NCBI GenBank assembly: GCA_964542475.1
Contig: CAZIUL010000023.1
Coordinates: 1 to 64,000, forward strand
Origin: CAZIUL01 sp964542475
GTDB lineage: Bacteria > Planctomycetota > B15-G4 > CAYZWU01
Length of the DNA stretch: 64,000 nt
Direction: 5' to 3'
Position 1 is the stretch's first letter; each line of letters starts with the position of its first letter. Below the pieces are notes generated by a model, which worked only from the letters and a program-made list of their open reading frames with translations, was not told where the DNA came from and ran no database searches. This document shows, in pieces, positions 34,546 to 43,255 of this stretch. Made by a program: the position numbers and the translations under genes.

Positions 34546-35700
34546 TTATTCGTGCGTTTTCAAAGGCCCTTCAGCAGGGGTGCTCGCGTTGCCGGCCTGC
34601 GTCTTTACCGCTTCACGGCATGTTTTGATGTTATCGAAAGCCATGTGGAAATGCGGATCTTCGTCATAGCTTTTTCCGGACATGCTGGCCTGTCCAAGGA
34701 ACAACTCGAAATCCCTGATCGCTTCCTCGTAGCGGCCCAGAGCCTGTAGCGTGATTCCGCGGTTGTAGTGCTGGCTGTCATTGAAGAGCCCCTTGTTGTA
34801 GAGAAGGCTGTATTGCTCCAGGGCTTTTTCGTTATCACCCTGAAGCCTGTAAACGAAAGCCAGAATCCCCCTGAGCCCCTGTTCGAGCTTCAGGTTTCGC
34901 CTTATTGTTTTTTGGAAGTAGCGCTGGCCGTTCGAGTTCAGGTTCTTCTCTTTTTCGAGTCTTTTCTGGTGGAAGCTCGTGGACTTGTCCAGCAGGCTGA
35001 TGCCGTGTCCCAGGGTTTCGAGCGCCATCTCAGGCTTTCCCCTGTACGCGTAGGCTTGCCCGAGCGTCAGGATGGCGTCCACGTTTTCCTTCTGTCTCTC
35101 CATGGCCAGGGTGCGCTTGAGGTATTGGATGGCTTTGTCGAGGTTCTCCGCTTTACGTTCCTCGCACTCCTTTATTTTTTCCCCGAAGATCTCGATTGTT
35201 GCCGGTTCGCTTTCGATTTTCCATGTGTAGCGATCGATCTGTTTCCCGAACTCGGTGGCTATCTTGCAGCAGGTCTGCCCGATACCCAGGGTCACCTTGT
35301 AGTCTTCTTCATCCGCCAAAAACAGAAAGACCAGCCAGTCATGCCAGAACCAGTCCGGCTTGTCCATGCTCTTGAACTGATCGAAAGCCGCGAAGATGTT
35401 TTGTTTTTCACCGCTTTTCAAAAGCGCCCAGGCAAGGTTCAGGTTCAGGGAGTAGTCATCCTCATCTATCTCCAGCCCCCGCCTGCATTGGTGAATCGCC
35501 TCGCGGTACTTGCCGGTGGTGTAGTATGCCTTGCTGTTCTGCTTGTACCCGTCCAGAGCGATCTTTTCCTTCTCGCTGAGTGAAGAGCAGGCTTGCAAAG
35601 GCACAAGGAACAGAACCAGCGCGGAAGCAAGTGCAGCGCTGCAAAGGGCGCGCTTCCAGGACAGGGCCAACGCATCATCCGGCGTTTTTTGTCTTTTCAT
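34546..35700 (-). CDS. TPR-repeat lipoprotein
   Basis: A 384-residue protein with a lipoprotein signal (ASALVLFLVPLQAC, lipobox LQAC). TPR units follow: YYTTGKYREAIHQCRRGLEI, LTLGQAYAYRGKPEMALETL, AFVYRLQGDNEKALEQYSLL and ITLQALGRYEEAIRDFELFL. The start is the ATG with AAGGGA upstream rather than the ATG eight codons earlier. It is probably an outer-membrane-tethered scaffold protein. It precedes rnpA and yidD in one likely transcript. No specific family is recognised. Confidence 0.78.
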   Translation of the reverse strand: MKRQKTPDDALALSWKRALCSAALASALVLFLVPLQACSSLSEKEKIALDGYKQNSKAYYTTGKYREAIHQCRRGLEIDEDDYSLNLNLAWALLKSGEKQNIFAAFDQFKSMDKPDWFWHDWLVFLFLADEEDYKVTLGIGQTCCKIATEFGKQIDRYTWKIESEPATIEIFGEKIKECEERKAENLDKAIQYLKRTLAMERQKENVDAILTLGQAYAYRGKPEMALETLGHGISLLDKSTSFHQKRLEKEKNLNSNGQRYFQKTIRRNLKLEQGLRGILAFVYRLQGDNEKALEQYSLLYNKGLFNDSQHYNRGITLQALGRYEEAIRDFELFLGQASMSGKSYDEDPHFHMAFDNIKTCREAVKTQAGNASTPAEGPLKTHE

Positions 35701-35756
35701 TTTCGTATCCCTTGATAATGGCAAAAGGTAAAAGATACAGAATTTTCAGTATTGAT

Positions 35757-37289
35757 TCAAGTAGCGGCGTTCCCGCCGGCAGTATCAAGAATACGGAGAA
35801 TTTTTGCGGGATCGTAGTCTATGTTGAGTGTCTTGTGCCGCTGGACCCGAACCTTGCCCGGCGGCCCGCCTTTGGCGCGGCTGATGTTTTTGCGCTGTGT
35901 GTACAAAACTTCCGCCTTGCCCGATCCCCTTGCCTTTGAAAAGTGCATGGCCACCAGGGCGGCCTCGATCAGGGATGTGAGCGGGATCGACTTGTCTCGC
36001 TTGGAGCGGATGATCACATGGCTGCCCGCCTGACCGGCGCAGTGCAGCCACATGTCGTTGCCGCGGGCTGTACGGAATGTCAGGCGGTCGTTGGACGAGC
36101 CGTCCCTTCCAACCAGGATGACGAAACCGTCCGATGACAGGTACTTTCGCCCGTCGAACAGCTGCTTTCTTTTCCCGTCCTTTTTTTCGGTATGGGTTCC
36201 GTCGGGCTTGTGTACAGGCCCGATCCCGAGCTCGGATTCGATCTCCTCGATCTCCTCCATGCTCAAGGGCCTTGACAGGCGTGCTTGAAGCTCCTTGAGC
36301 TTGTTTCCGGTCCTCTCGTTCTCTTCGATCATTCTCAAGAGATGAACAGCGCCGCTTTTCAGCTTTTTGTATCGATGGTAGTACTCGGCGATGTTCGATG
36401 AGGCGTCTTTAGCAGGATCCAGCGGTACGGCCAGGACATTTTGCTCGGGCGAGAACAGGTCTTTTACCTCTATGGCGCTTATTCCTCTCTCGATCCTGTG
36501 AAAGTTTGCCTGGAGCAGATCGCCGAGCTTCTTTAGCCGCTCCGCCTTGCCCGACTCCTCGAGCTTCATCTGGAGATCGTTCTTTTTCGACGCCACCTTT
36601 TTGAGGCGGCGCGCGATATGTTTATTGATCCTTTTCTCGAGCCTTGCCCGCCTGGACTCCACATCCAGCGCGAGGAAAAACGAATCCGCGGCACCGTTCA
36701 ATGGAGCCTGGGCCCACTCGTTGTTGCTCCCTGTTTTGAAGCGGAGCTCAGCAGGTTCGGGGCTGCCGCGTTTTTTTGCCGCCGGCTCAAGCACGGGCAG
36801 CGGCTGGTAGGATATTCCCATGCGCACGCACCGGTTTTTGCCTTCGAACACCCTGTAGAGCTCCAAGATCGTGCCTTCACGGTCCAGAAGAAGCAGGTTG
36901 GCGTGCCTCCCGATCAGCTCGGCCACAAGGGAGAGCTTCTTCCTTGAGCCGGGATCATGGAAGTTCAGCCTCAACACCCTGTCATGTCCCAAAAGTCCGG
37001 CCTCTTCGAGCGTCATTCCTTTCAGCTCGGCATCGAGCCTCTTTGCGAACGATGTGGCAGGAACATCCTTTTTTCTTGGAGTCGGCCGGGGAGTCAGGTG
37101 CGCGCGTGCCAGCCCGCGCCGGACCGAAACATGCAGCCTGAGAATCCAGGGAAGGCTGTCCTCATCCTTTTCAAAGACCATTGTAAACGAGTCAAGACCC
37201 GCGTCCCTGAACCCGGCAAGTACCCTGCCCCGAAGAAACGGTTCCGCTTCCGTGATCACAGCATCGAGCTCGTTAAAGGTGATTGTCAT
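35757..37289 (-). CDS. rqcH: RqcH/NEMF-type ribosome quality control protein (NFACT)
   Basis: Bacterial homologue of Rqc2/NEMF, which binds obstructed 50S subunits and recruits tRNA-Ala to add alanine tails. It is also listed in databases as fibronectin-binding protein A. It has an NFACT-N domain at residues 1-~230 with the conserved Asp-Arg pair in GHDRVLRLNF, helical coiled-coil arms to about 375, and an NFACT-R domain at about 378-495 (GRKYLSSDGFVILVGRDGSS, DMWLHCAGQAGSHVII). The 510 residues are close to the usual ~550-580. The gene starts beside a 10-bp tandem repeat array that occupies its upstream region. Confidence 0.9.
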   Translation of the reverse strand: MTITFNELDAVITEAEPFLRGRVLAGFRDAGLDSFTMVFEKDEDSLPWILRLHVSVRRGLARAHLTPRPTPRKKDVPATSFAKRLDAELKGMTLEEAGLLGHDRVLRLNFHDPGSRKKLSLVAELIGRHANLLLLDREGTILELYRVFEGKNRCVRMGISYQPLPVLEPAAKKRGSPEPAELRFKTGSNNEWAQAPLNGAADSFFLALDVESRRARLEKRINKHIARRLKKVASKKNDLQMKLEESGKAERLKKLGDLLQANFHRIERGISAIEVKDLFSPEQNVLAVPLDPAKDASSNIAEYYHRYKKLKSGAVHLLRMIEENERTGNKLKELQARLSRPLSMEEIEEIESELGIGPVHKPDGTHTEKKDGKRKQLFDGRKYLSSDGFVILVGRDGSSNDRLTFRTARGNDMWLHCAGQAGSHVIIRSKRDKSIPLTSLIEAALVAMHFSKARGSGKAEVLYTQRKNISRAKGGPPGKVRVQRHKTLNIDYDPAKILRILDTAGGNAAT

Positions 37290-37294
37290 GTATT

Positions 37295-37344
37295 ATCCGT
37301 GTCCATCCGTGTTCATCCGTGTTAATCCGTGTTAATCCGTGGTT
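37295..37344. repeat. 10-bp tandem repeat ATCCGTGTNN, five units
   Basis: Units begin at 37295, 37305, 37315, 37325 and 37335 and vary only in the last bases (CC, TC, TA, TA; the fifth ends GGTT). The array sits in the divergent space between rqcH and the coiled-coil lipoprotein gene. The same words recur at 54690-54877. Confidence 0.9.
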
Positions 37345-37385
37345 CTCTTCTCTTCTTCTCCCTCCTCTTCCTCTGATTTCCCCTC

Positions 37386-37415
37386 TTGACCGGAAAGGCG
37401 CTTTGAGGTTATCTT
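37386..37415 (+). promoter_or_regulatory. Candidate promoter for the coiled-coil lipoprotein gene
   Basis: TTGACC (37386-37391) and TATCTT (37410-37415) with an 18-base spacer, about 40 bases before the start codon. The -10 element is weak, so confidence is low. Confidence 0.35.
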
Positions 37416-37454
37416 TCTCACAGAGAAACCATACCATTTCATCCTGGAGGCACC

Positions 37455-38154
37455 ATGCGCTTTCCAAAAATCGCGTTTTCATCCATCCAGCTCTTCTTGT
37501 GCCTGCTCTGGCTCATGCCGTCCGGGTGCCTTGAGCTCCAGACTCCGCATACCTTCCGCGAGGGGGAGGAGATCAAGATCAGGACCCAGAACGTGCACCA
37601 GTACTACCTTGACCTGGAGGAGAAGATCAGGCTGGAGCAGTACCAGATCAACCTCCTTCAGCAAACCCTGAAAATCAAGAAGACACACGAGCAGGCGTTG
37701 TCCGAGCAGATTCAAAAGAAACAGGAAACCACTGACCGTTTGGATAAGGACNNNNNNNNNNNNNNNNNNNNNNNNNNNNNNNNNNNNNNNNNNNNNNNNN
37801 NNNNNNNNNNNNNNNNNNNNNNNNNNNNNNNNNNNNNNNNNNNNNNNNNNNAAGGACCTGAAAGCAAGGAAGGAGCATTGCAAGACCGTGGAGGACAGCC
37901 TGAACGCTGAGAAGCAAAAGACCGCTGAAGCAGAGAAGAACATCGGGCTAGAAGCGGGCCGCATTACCGAGGCAAACGCGAAGCTGGGCAAGATAAAGGA
38001 AGAGCTGAAAAAGCTGGAGGCGCAGATACCTGCCAAGGAAAAGGAGCTTGCCGCGAAGCAGAGGGTAAAAGCCGAGCTCGTGAAGCAGACAGGCGAGCTG
38101 GATGCGAAAATCAGGGAGGAGCTGATCCGGCTGGGTATATTGGAGAAGCAGTAA
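37455..38154 (+). CDS. Coiled-coil exported protein/lipoprotein, interrupted by assembly gap
   Basis: The part before the gap encodes a signal sequence (IQLFLCLLWLMPSGC, possible lipid-anchored Cys) and a helical, charged region (YYLDLEEKIRLEQYQINLLQ). The part after it (open from 37852) encodes ~100 residues of coiled coil (KIKEELKKLEAQIPAKEKEL). The two halves are in different frames relative to the 100-N placeholder, which says nothing about the real frame because the gap length is arbitrary. One gene is the simplest reading, given the matching composition. CTGGAGG precedes the ATG. Function unknown. Confidence 0.6.
37752..37851. other. Assembly gap, 100 N
   Basis: Exactly 100 undetermined bases, the standard filler for a gap of unknown size. 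It falls inside the coiled-coil gene, possibly because the missing sequence is internally repetitive. Confidence 0.98.
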
Positions 38155-38251
38155 AATCGAAATCGAAAAAATGTGCATAACCTATCGACATTAGTTTCGA
38201 TCCCGATAGCGATTCTTTCTCTTAACCTCTGAACCTTGAACCCCCAAACCT

Positions 38252-38479
38252 ATGCCCATCGACCGAATAAAACTCGCAATGGCTGTCGGACGGTACTCTC
38301 ACATGGGATTCCTGCTCGGAGTGCTGTCCGTGGGCGGTTTTTTCCTTGGGCGCTGGATCGATTCGATGATCTGGGGCTTTCCGTTTGTCGCCATATTTCT
38401 ATTCATGCTGGGGTTCGGCCTCGGATTCTACAGGTTCATTCTCATGCTCCAGGAGGAGGAGCGCCGAAAGAAACAATAA
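38252..38479 (+). CDS. atpZ: AtpZ/AtpI family protein
   Basis: A 75-residue membrane protein with two helices. MGFLLGVLSVGGFFLGRWID contains the G-x3-G-x2-LG-x2-D pattern of the AtpZ (ATPase gene 1) family, and a second helix (FVAIFLFMLGFGLGFYRFIL) ends in a charged tail. AtpZ proteins are implicated in ion (Mg or Ca) uptake or ATP synthase assembly. It is the first gene of the ATP synthase cluster, separated by 198 bases from atpI. Confidence 0.8.
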   Translation: MPIDRIKLAMAVGRYSHMGFLLGVLSVGGFFLGRWIDSMIWGFPFVAIFLFMLGFGLGFYRFILMLQEEERRKKQ

Positions 38480-38505
38480 TTTTTTCTTCTCTCATTTAAA
38501 GTTCC

Positions 38506-38533
38506 TTGACGGGCCGGCCAGGTGTGTTAAGAT
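38506..38533 (+). promoter_or_regulatory. Candidate sigma-70 promoter for the main atp operon
   Basis: TTGACG (38506-38511), a 16-base spacer and TAAGAT (38528-38533), located between atpZ and atpI. It would drive atpI-B-E-F-H-A-G-D-C. Confidence 0.45.
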
Positions 38534-38603
38534 TCCGGTTTCCTTTGTTCTCATAAAAAAGCATTGTTGATATAACGGTCGCGCTGATAAGGCTTAAAAG
38601 CAA

Positions 38604-38621
38604 CCCCTTGGGATAAAGGGG
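38604..38621 (+). terminator. Leader hairpin before atpI (possible attenuator)
   Basis: CCCCTT (38604-38609) and AAGGGG (38616-38621) form a 6-bp stem with loop GGGATA, followed by ATTTTGGG. The T-run is short, so it may be an attenuator or simply a structured leader. Confidence 0.3.
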
Positions 38622-38677
38622 ATTTTGGGTTACAGCGGATTTTTTTGCAGAATCCTCGGATTTAAGGCAGTTTCGGG

Positions 38678-39049
38678 TTGAGATTTATTCTTTTCGCGAT
38701 TCTTGTAGCGGGCTGTCTTTTCGGGATCGGTTATTACCCTGCGAAAAGCTACGATGCTGAACACGGCATTGTCGGTCTTGCTTGCGGAATAGCTCTTTCG
38801 TTCACGCTCATGGTGCCGAGTTATTATCTCATGTGCTGGGCGTTGAGCAGGTCGCAGCGGATTTTCATGGTCACGTTCGGGGCTGGTTTTCTGATACGCC
38901 TCGTCCTGTTCATTGTACTCTTTATCCTGTACTCGAAGCTGGTAAGAGAGAAGGATTTCTGCTTCGGTCTCGCATTCGGGACCTGCTATCTTTTTCTGAA
39001 CGTGCTCGAGGTTTTTTTCTTCAAAGGTTCGTTGCATAAAGGCAGTTAG
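38678..39049 (+). CDS. atpI: ATP synthase protein I-like membrane protein
   Basis: A 123-residue protein with four predicted membrane helices (FILFAILVAGCLFGIGYY; LACGIALSFTLMVPSYYLM; GAGFLIRLVLFIVLFILY; FGTCYLFLNVLEVFFF). Topology and position just before atpB match AtpI, a c-ring assembly helper. The start is a TTG with AAGGCAG upstream. Sequence conservation in this family is low, so the assignment relies on size, topology and context. Confidence 0.65.
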   Translation: MRFILFAILVAGCLFGIGYYPAKSYDAEHGIVGLACGIALSFTLMVPSYYLMCWALSRSQRIFMVTFGAGFLIRLVLFIVLFILYSKLVREKDFCFGLAFGTCYLFLNVLEVFFFKGSLHKGS

Positions 39050-39061
39050 GGAGGAGTTGGT

Positions 39062-39895
39062 TTGCTGATCAATTCGCTTGCCGATAACGCTGAAGCAGGG
39101 GCTGAAGCTGGGGCTGAAGCGGGGAAGGGAGTCGATTTTCTAGAGCTCTTCCATCACGTGCAGCCGCAAACATTTGATATTTCCAAGGACGGCGATGTCA
39201 TTTGCAGCATTACGAACCACACGATACTCCAGTTGATAGTGCTGGGCATTGCCGTGTTGATATTTTACAATGTAACGAGGCTTGCCCAGAAACTCGACCG
39301 CCCCCAGGGTATTCTCCAGAACATGTTCGAGTCGGTGGTCCTTTATGTCAGGGACGAGATGGTGGGCAAGTTCATGCCGGCGCAGTTCGCTGACAAGCTC
39401 ATGCCCCTTTTCCTGACCTTTTTCATCTTCATCCTCTTCAGCAACCTCCTGGGTCTCGTTCCCATTCCGGTGATCGGGGGCACATCCACCGCCAACATCG
39501 CGGTCACGCTGTCTTTGGCCTCGATCACGCTGTTTGTCATGATCGGTGGCGGGATGTGGGCCGTGGGGCCGGGTAAGTTCTGGAAGAGCCTTGTGCCGCA
39601 CGGCATACCCGTTTTCGTGGTGCCCCTGATGTTCGTCATCGAGGTGCTGGGCCTTTTCATAAAGGCGTTCGCCCTGACAATCCGTCTTTTCGCGAACATG
39701 ATAGCCGGGCACCTCGTCATCCTGTCGTTTTTCGGGCTGGCCTACCTGTTCCAGAGCTACGCAGTGGCTGTGCCTGTGGTGCTGATGGCTGTTTTCATCA
39801 CGCTGCTCGAGGTGTTGGTGGCGTTTATCCAAGCGTATGTGTTTACATTTCTTTCGGTCCTGTTCATCTCCATGTGCATAAATCCGGAGCATTGA
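39062..39895 (+). CDS. atpB: ATP synthase Fo subunit a
   Basis: Membrane stator subunit forming the proton half-channels. It has 277 residues with five to six helices. The essential arginine lies in LTIRLFANMIAGHLVIL, and LEVLVAFIQAYVFTFL is the C-terminal family signature. The TTG start has a strong GGGAGGAG upstream. The N-terminus carries a short in-frame duplication (AEAGAEAGAEAG, from a 12-base DNA repeat near 39092-39123) before the first helix. Confidence 0.95.
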   Translation: MLINSLADNAEAGAEAGAEAGKGVDFLELFHHVQPQTFDISKDGDVICSITNHTILQLIVLGIAVLIFYNVTRLAQKLDRPQGILQNMFESVVLYVRDEMVGKFMPAQFADKLMPLFLTFFIFILFSNLLGLVPIPVIGGTSTANIAVTLSLASITLFVMIGGGMWAVGPGKFWKSLVPHGIPVFVVPLMFVIEVLGLFIKAFALTIRLFANMIAGHLVILSFFGLAYLFQSYAVAVPVVLMAVFITLLEVLVAFIQAYVFTFLSVLFISMCINPEH

Positions 39896-39969
39896 CGGGA
39901 AGATGGTAAAAAATTTGCATAACTGTAGTTGCTATAAAAACTTAGTAGGTGATCTGAAGGAGTAACGAA

Positions 39970-40218
39970 GTGGATCCAGAAGCTGTAACCAGTGGTCTTG
40001 ACATTCTTGGAAAGGGTATCGGCGCGGGACTGGGCGCCGGCTTGGCTGTCATGGGCGGAGGTCTCGGCATCGGCCGCCTCGCCGCATCGGCAATGGAGGG
40101 CACCGCCCGCCAGCCCGAGGCAGCAGGCGACATCCGGCTCGGCATGATTATCGCTGCCGCGCTCATCGAGGGTTTCACCTTTTTCGGCATCGTAGTGTGC
40201 TTGATGCTGGCCCTGTAG
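39970..40218 (+). CDS. atpE: ATP synthase Fo subunit c
   Basis: An 82-residue hairpin of two helices forming the rotor ring. The glycine-rich first helix (GIGAGLGAGLAVMGGGLGIG), the loop ARQPEA and the second helix with the ion-binding Glu in AALIEGFTFFGIV are canonical. The Gln in helix 1 and the Glu-Ser pair in helix 2 that mark sodium-binding rings are absent, so the coupling ion is probably H+. The GTG start is preceded by AAGGAG. Confidence 0.96.
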   Translation: MDPEAVTSGLDILGKGIGAGLGAGLAVMGGGLGIGRLAASAMEGTARQPEAAGDIRLGMIIAAALIEGFTFFGIVVCLMLAL

Positions 40219-40298
40219 TCGGGATCAGCCGTGTAGACGTTAGCTCCGCGGTGTGTACGACCCGCGGAAAAGAATGAGGACTTTTCAGGCGAAAAAGA

Positions 40299-40829
40299 AT
40301 GGTTCGTGAATTCATAGTATTAGCTTCTGCCGAAGGAGGAGGCGGGTTCAATCCGTTGCAGTTCGATCCCGCCGCGCTTATCCTTTCGTGGATAACCTTC
40401 CTGATCGCCTTGATTATCTTGACAAAGCTCTGCTGGAGGCCTCTTCTCGACGCGGTAAAAGATCGGGAGGAGCGGATTGCAGGCAACATCAAGTCAGCCG
40501 AAGACGCGAAGACCGAGGCCGAGGAGATGCTGAAAAAGTATGATCTTCAGCTTCAGGACGCGAAGCAGGATGTTGACAGGCTGCTTGATGAGGGCCGTGC
40601 TTCCTCGGAGAAGATCAAGAAAGAGATCCTGGAAAAAGCCCAGCAGGAAGCTGACGCGGCCAGGAACAAGGCGAACAAGGAGATCGAGCTTGCCCGGGAC
40701 AGCGCGCTCGAGCAGATCCGGACCGAGGCCATAGACTTGAGCATAAGCGTGGCCTCGAGGATCCTCGAGCGGTCCCTTGATGATGAGGATCACCGCAAGC
40801 TGGCCAGAGATATCCTCGAAAAGGTTTGA
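40299..40829 (+). CDS. atpF: ATP synthase Fo subunit b
   Basis: Peripheral stalk subunit. One N-terminal helix (ALILSWITFLIALIILTKLCW) is followed by a long charged coiled coil (DRLLDEGRASSEKIKKEIL) ending AIDLSISVASRILERSLDDEDH, which contacts delta. At 176 residues it has the usual length. It lies between atpE and atpH in the canonical order. Confidence 0.95.
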   Translation: MVREFIVLASAEGGGGFNPLQFDPAALILSWITFLIALIILTKLCWRPLLDAVKDREERIAGNIKSAEDAKTEAEEMLKKYDLQLQDAKQDVDRLLDEGRASSEKIKKEILEKAQQEADAARNKANKEIELARDSALEQIRTEAIDLSISVASRILERSLDDEDHRKLARDILEKV

Positions 40830-40949
40830 GTGTGTGTTCAGCTGGTTTTTATCGGTTTGCATTCCTGCCTTTTGGCCATGGTGTGCGTGACCGGAAAAAC
40901 CGGCCCTTGGACGAAAGCGAAACAGGTTATTGACCGGCGAGTGTGAATT

Positions 40950-41507
40950 ATGACAAGCATAGCGGGTCTGAGATATGTAAAACCGCTTTTTGACCTGGCG
41001 CGGGATAAAGAGATCCTGGACCAGGCGGAGGACGGTATCAAGGGATTTTCCCGGCTGATGAAGGAGAGCCCGGATCTTGAATCCGTTCTTCTGAATCCAA
41101 GGGTTTCCGCCGGCCAGAAGAAGGTGATCATACGTGAGCTGACAGGTGAAGGATATCACCCCGTAATTCGGGACTTCTTCTGCCTTCTGGTGGATAAGGG
41201 ACGTGAAAAGGTGTTACCTTTTCTGGAGCGGGAGTTCATGAAGCTTCTGCGCGAATCCAGGAACATCATAAACGTGACCGTACAGTCCCCGGTATCCCTA
41301 TCCGACGAATACAAGCGCGACCTTGCGGCAAGGTTCGGGGAGTTTACCGGTAAGACGGTGGAGCTCTCCGAAGTGGCAAAGCCGGAGCTGATTGCAGGGG
41401 TGAGGATTCTTGTCGGCTCCAGCATGATCGATGGGAGCCTGAAAGCCAGGCTCGACGGGGTCAGGCGCCACTTGAAGGAAAAAGCCCCTGCGAAGAAGAC
41501 AGGTTGA
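40950..41507 (+). CDS. atpH: ATP synthase F1 subunit delta
   Basis: A 185-residue OSCP/delta subunit linking the F1 head to the b stalk. The N-terminal helical domain begins SIAGLRYVKPLFDLARDKEI; the C-terminal part has NVTVQSPVSLSDEYK and GVRILVGSSMIDGSLKARLD, the family signature. It follows atpF after a 120-base spacer in which no gene is seen. Confidence 0.94.
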   Translation: MTSIAGLRYVKPLFDLARDKEILDQAEDGIKGFSRLMKESPDLESVLLNPRVSAGQKKVIIRELTGEGYHPVIRDFFCLLVDKGREKVLPFLEREFMKLLRESRNIINVTVQSPVSLSDEYKRDLAARFGEFTGKTVELSEVAKPELIAGVRILVGSSMIDGSLKARLDGVRRHLKEKAPAKKTG

Positions 41508-41645
41508 GAAAGGCGGCTTACAGCAGGCAGCCTTGGGCCCGAAAGAGGATCTCTGTTCTCCCGGGCAGGCATAGGCCGGCTCTGAAGGGCTGGTCATCGA
41601 GATCAGGATTGTAACCATATTGAAAATGATATGGAGGATGAAGGA

Positions 41646-43157
41646 ATGGATCTGAGACCCGCAGAGGTTTCGGCGATCATCAAGCAGGAGATCGAGAACT
41701 ACCAGGACAAGATGAAGATGGAGAGCGTGGGCACGGTGCTCCAGGTGGGCGACGGTGTGGCTCGCGTTTACGGGCTTGACGACTGCATGGTTTCCGAGAT
41801 TCTCGAGTTTCCAAACGGCGTTTTCGGCGTGGCACTGAACCTCGAGGAGGACAACGTCGGAGCGATCCTGATGGGATCCGACACGCTCGTCAAGGAGGGC
41901 GACATCGTCAAGACAACGGGAAGGATCATCTCCGTTCCCGTTGGCCAGCCCCTGATCGGGCGCGTGGTCAACGCTCTTGGCCAGCCCATTGACGGCAAGG
42001 GACCGATCGACAGCGACAAGTACCGGCCCGTGGAAGGGCAGGCACCAAACGTGGTCCAGCGCCAACCCGTGAACGAACCGCTTCAGACCGGGCTCAAGGC
42101 GATCGACTCCATGATCCCCATCGGAAGGGGACAGCGCGAGCTGATCATCGGGGACAGGCAGACCGGTAAGACCGCGTTGATTGTCGACACCATCATCAAC
42201 CAGAAGGAAACGGATGTCTTTTGCATCTACGTGGCGATCGGCCAGAAGAACTCCACCGTGACCTCTGTTGTCGATGTACTGGAAGAGCACGGGGCAATGG
42301 AGTACACCACCGTGGTGTCGGCTCCGGCTTCCGATCAGGCCTCCATGCAGTACATGGCACCCTTTACAGGAGCCTCGATCGGCGAAGAGCTCAGGGACGC
42401 GGGCAAGCACGTGGTGATCTTTTACGATGACCTTTACAAGCACGCGTTGGCGTGGCGCCAGGTCTCGCTGCTTCTCAGGCGTCCCCCGGGACGCGAGGCG
42501 TTCCCGGGCGACATATTCAACCTTCACTCTCGCCTGCTCGAGCGCGCTGCGAAGCTCTCCGATGAGCTCGGCGGCGGCTCCCTGACCGCGCTGCCCGTGG
42601 TCGAGACTCAGGAAGGCGATGTTTCCGCGTACATTCCCACAAACGTGATCTCCATCACCGACGGCCAGATTTATCTCGAAGCCGACCTGTTCAACGCTGG
42701 TGTCCGGCCTGGAGTGAACGTGGGGCTTTCCGTATCCCGTGTAGGGGGCGCAGCCCAGACCAAAGCAATGAAGTCAAAGAAAGTGGCCGGGGGCTTGAGA
42801 ATCAACCTGGCCCAGTACAGGGAGCTCCAGGCGTTTGCCCAGTTCGGTTCCGATCTCGACAAGCAGACCCAGGCGCAGCTCACCCGCGGCGAACGGCTCG
42901 TTGAGGTGCTCAAACAGGCCCAGTACGTGCCCATGCCGGTGGAAGAGCAGGTCATGATGATCTACGCGGGCAACTCCGGAGCGCTGGATGACCTTCCCCT
43001 GGACAAGATCAAGGAGTTCGAAACAGGCTTCCTGCGTTTTGTCAAAGAGAACAAGCCGGAGCTGCGTGACAAGATAAGAGACGAAGGCGAGTTCACCGAG
43101 GCGGTAGAGGAGGCCCTGAAAACAGCCCTGAATGAGTTCAGCGCCTCGTTCAAATAG
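41646..43157 (+). CDS. atpA: ATP synthase F1 subunit alpha
   Basis: Non-catalytic nucleotide-binding subunit. The P-loop GDRQTGKTALIVD and the PAVNVGLSVSRVGGAAQ-equivalent region (GVNVGLSVSRVGGAAQTKAM) are intact, with the C-terminal helical domain ending EEALKTALNEF. The start is the ATG at 41646 (MDLRPAEV, 503 residues) after GATGAAGGA. An ATG at 41631 would add five residues and overlap that ribosome-binding site. Confidence 0.97.
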   Translation: MDLRPAEVSAIIKQEIENYQDKMKMESVGTVLQVGDGVARVYGLDDCMVSEILEFPNGVFGVALNLEEDNVGAILMGSDTLVKEGDIVKTTGRIISVPVGQPLIGRVVNALGQPIDGKGPIDSDKYRPVEGQAPNVVQRQPVNEPLQTGLKAIDSMIPIGRGQRELIIGDRQTGKTALIVDTIINQKETDVFCIYVAIGQKNSTVTSVVDVLEEHGAMEYTTVVSAPASDQASMQYMAPFTGASIGEELRDAGKHVVIFYDDLYKHALAWRQVSLLLRRPPGREAFPGDIFNLHSRLLERAAKLSDELGGGSLTALPVVETQEGDVSAYIPTNVISITDGQIYLEADLFNAGVRPGVNVGLSVSRVGGAAQTKAMKSKKVAGGLRINLAQYRELQAFAQFGSDLDKQTQAQLTRGERLVEVLKQAQYVPMPVEEQVMMIYAGNSGALDDLPLDKIKEFETGFLRFVKENKPELRDKIRDEGEFTEAVEEALKTALNEFSASFK

Positions 43158-43255
43158 GAAATTGACGATCAGCCGGCCCGCGACGGCAATAAGCGGGTTT
43201 GCTGTTACATGTGAGACTGTTGTAAAAGAGGCTGAACGCCACAAAGCGAGGAACA

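Noticed and set aside
37295..37344. Possible CRISPR array
   Set aside because: The units are 10 bp and contiguous, with no spacers and no cas genes in the window.
38190..38251. CGATCCCGATAGCGAT and CTCTGAACCTTGAACC words before atpZ, possible further dispersed repeats
   Set aside because: Only one copy of each in this window, so repetition cannot be shown here.
41298..42527. 409-codon minus-strand frame opposite atpH/atpA
   Set aside because: His/Arg/Val-rich antisense of conserved ATP synthase genes.
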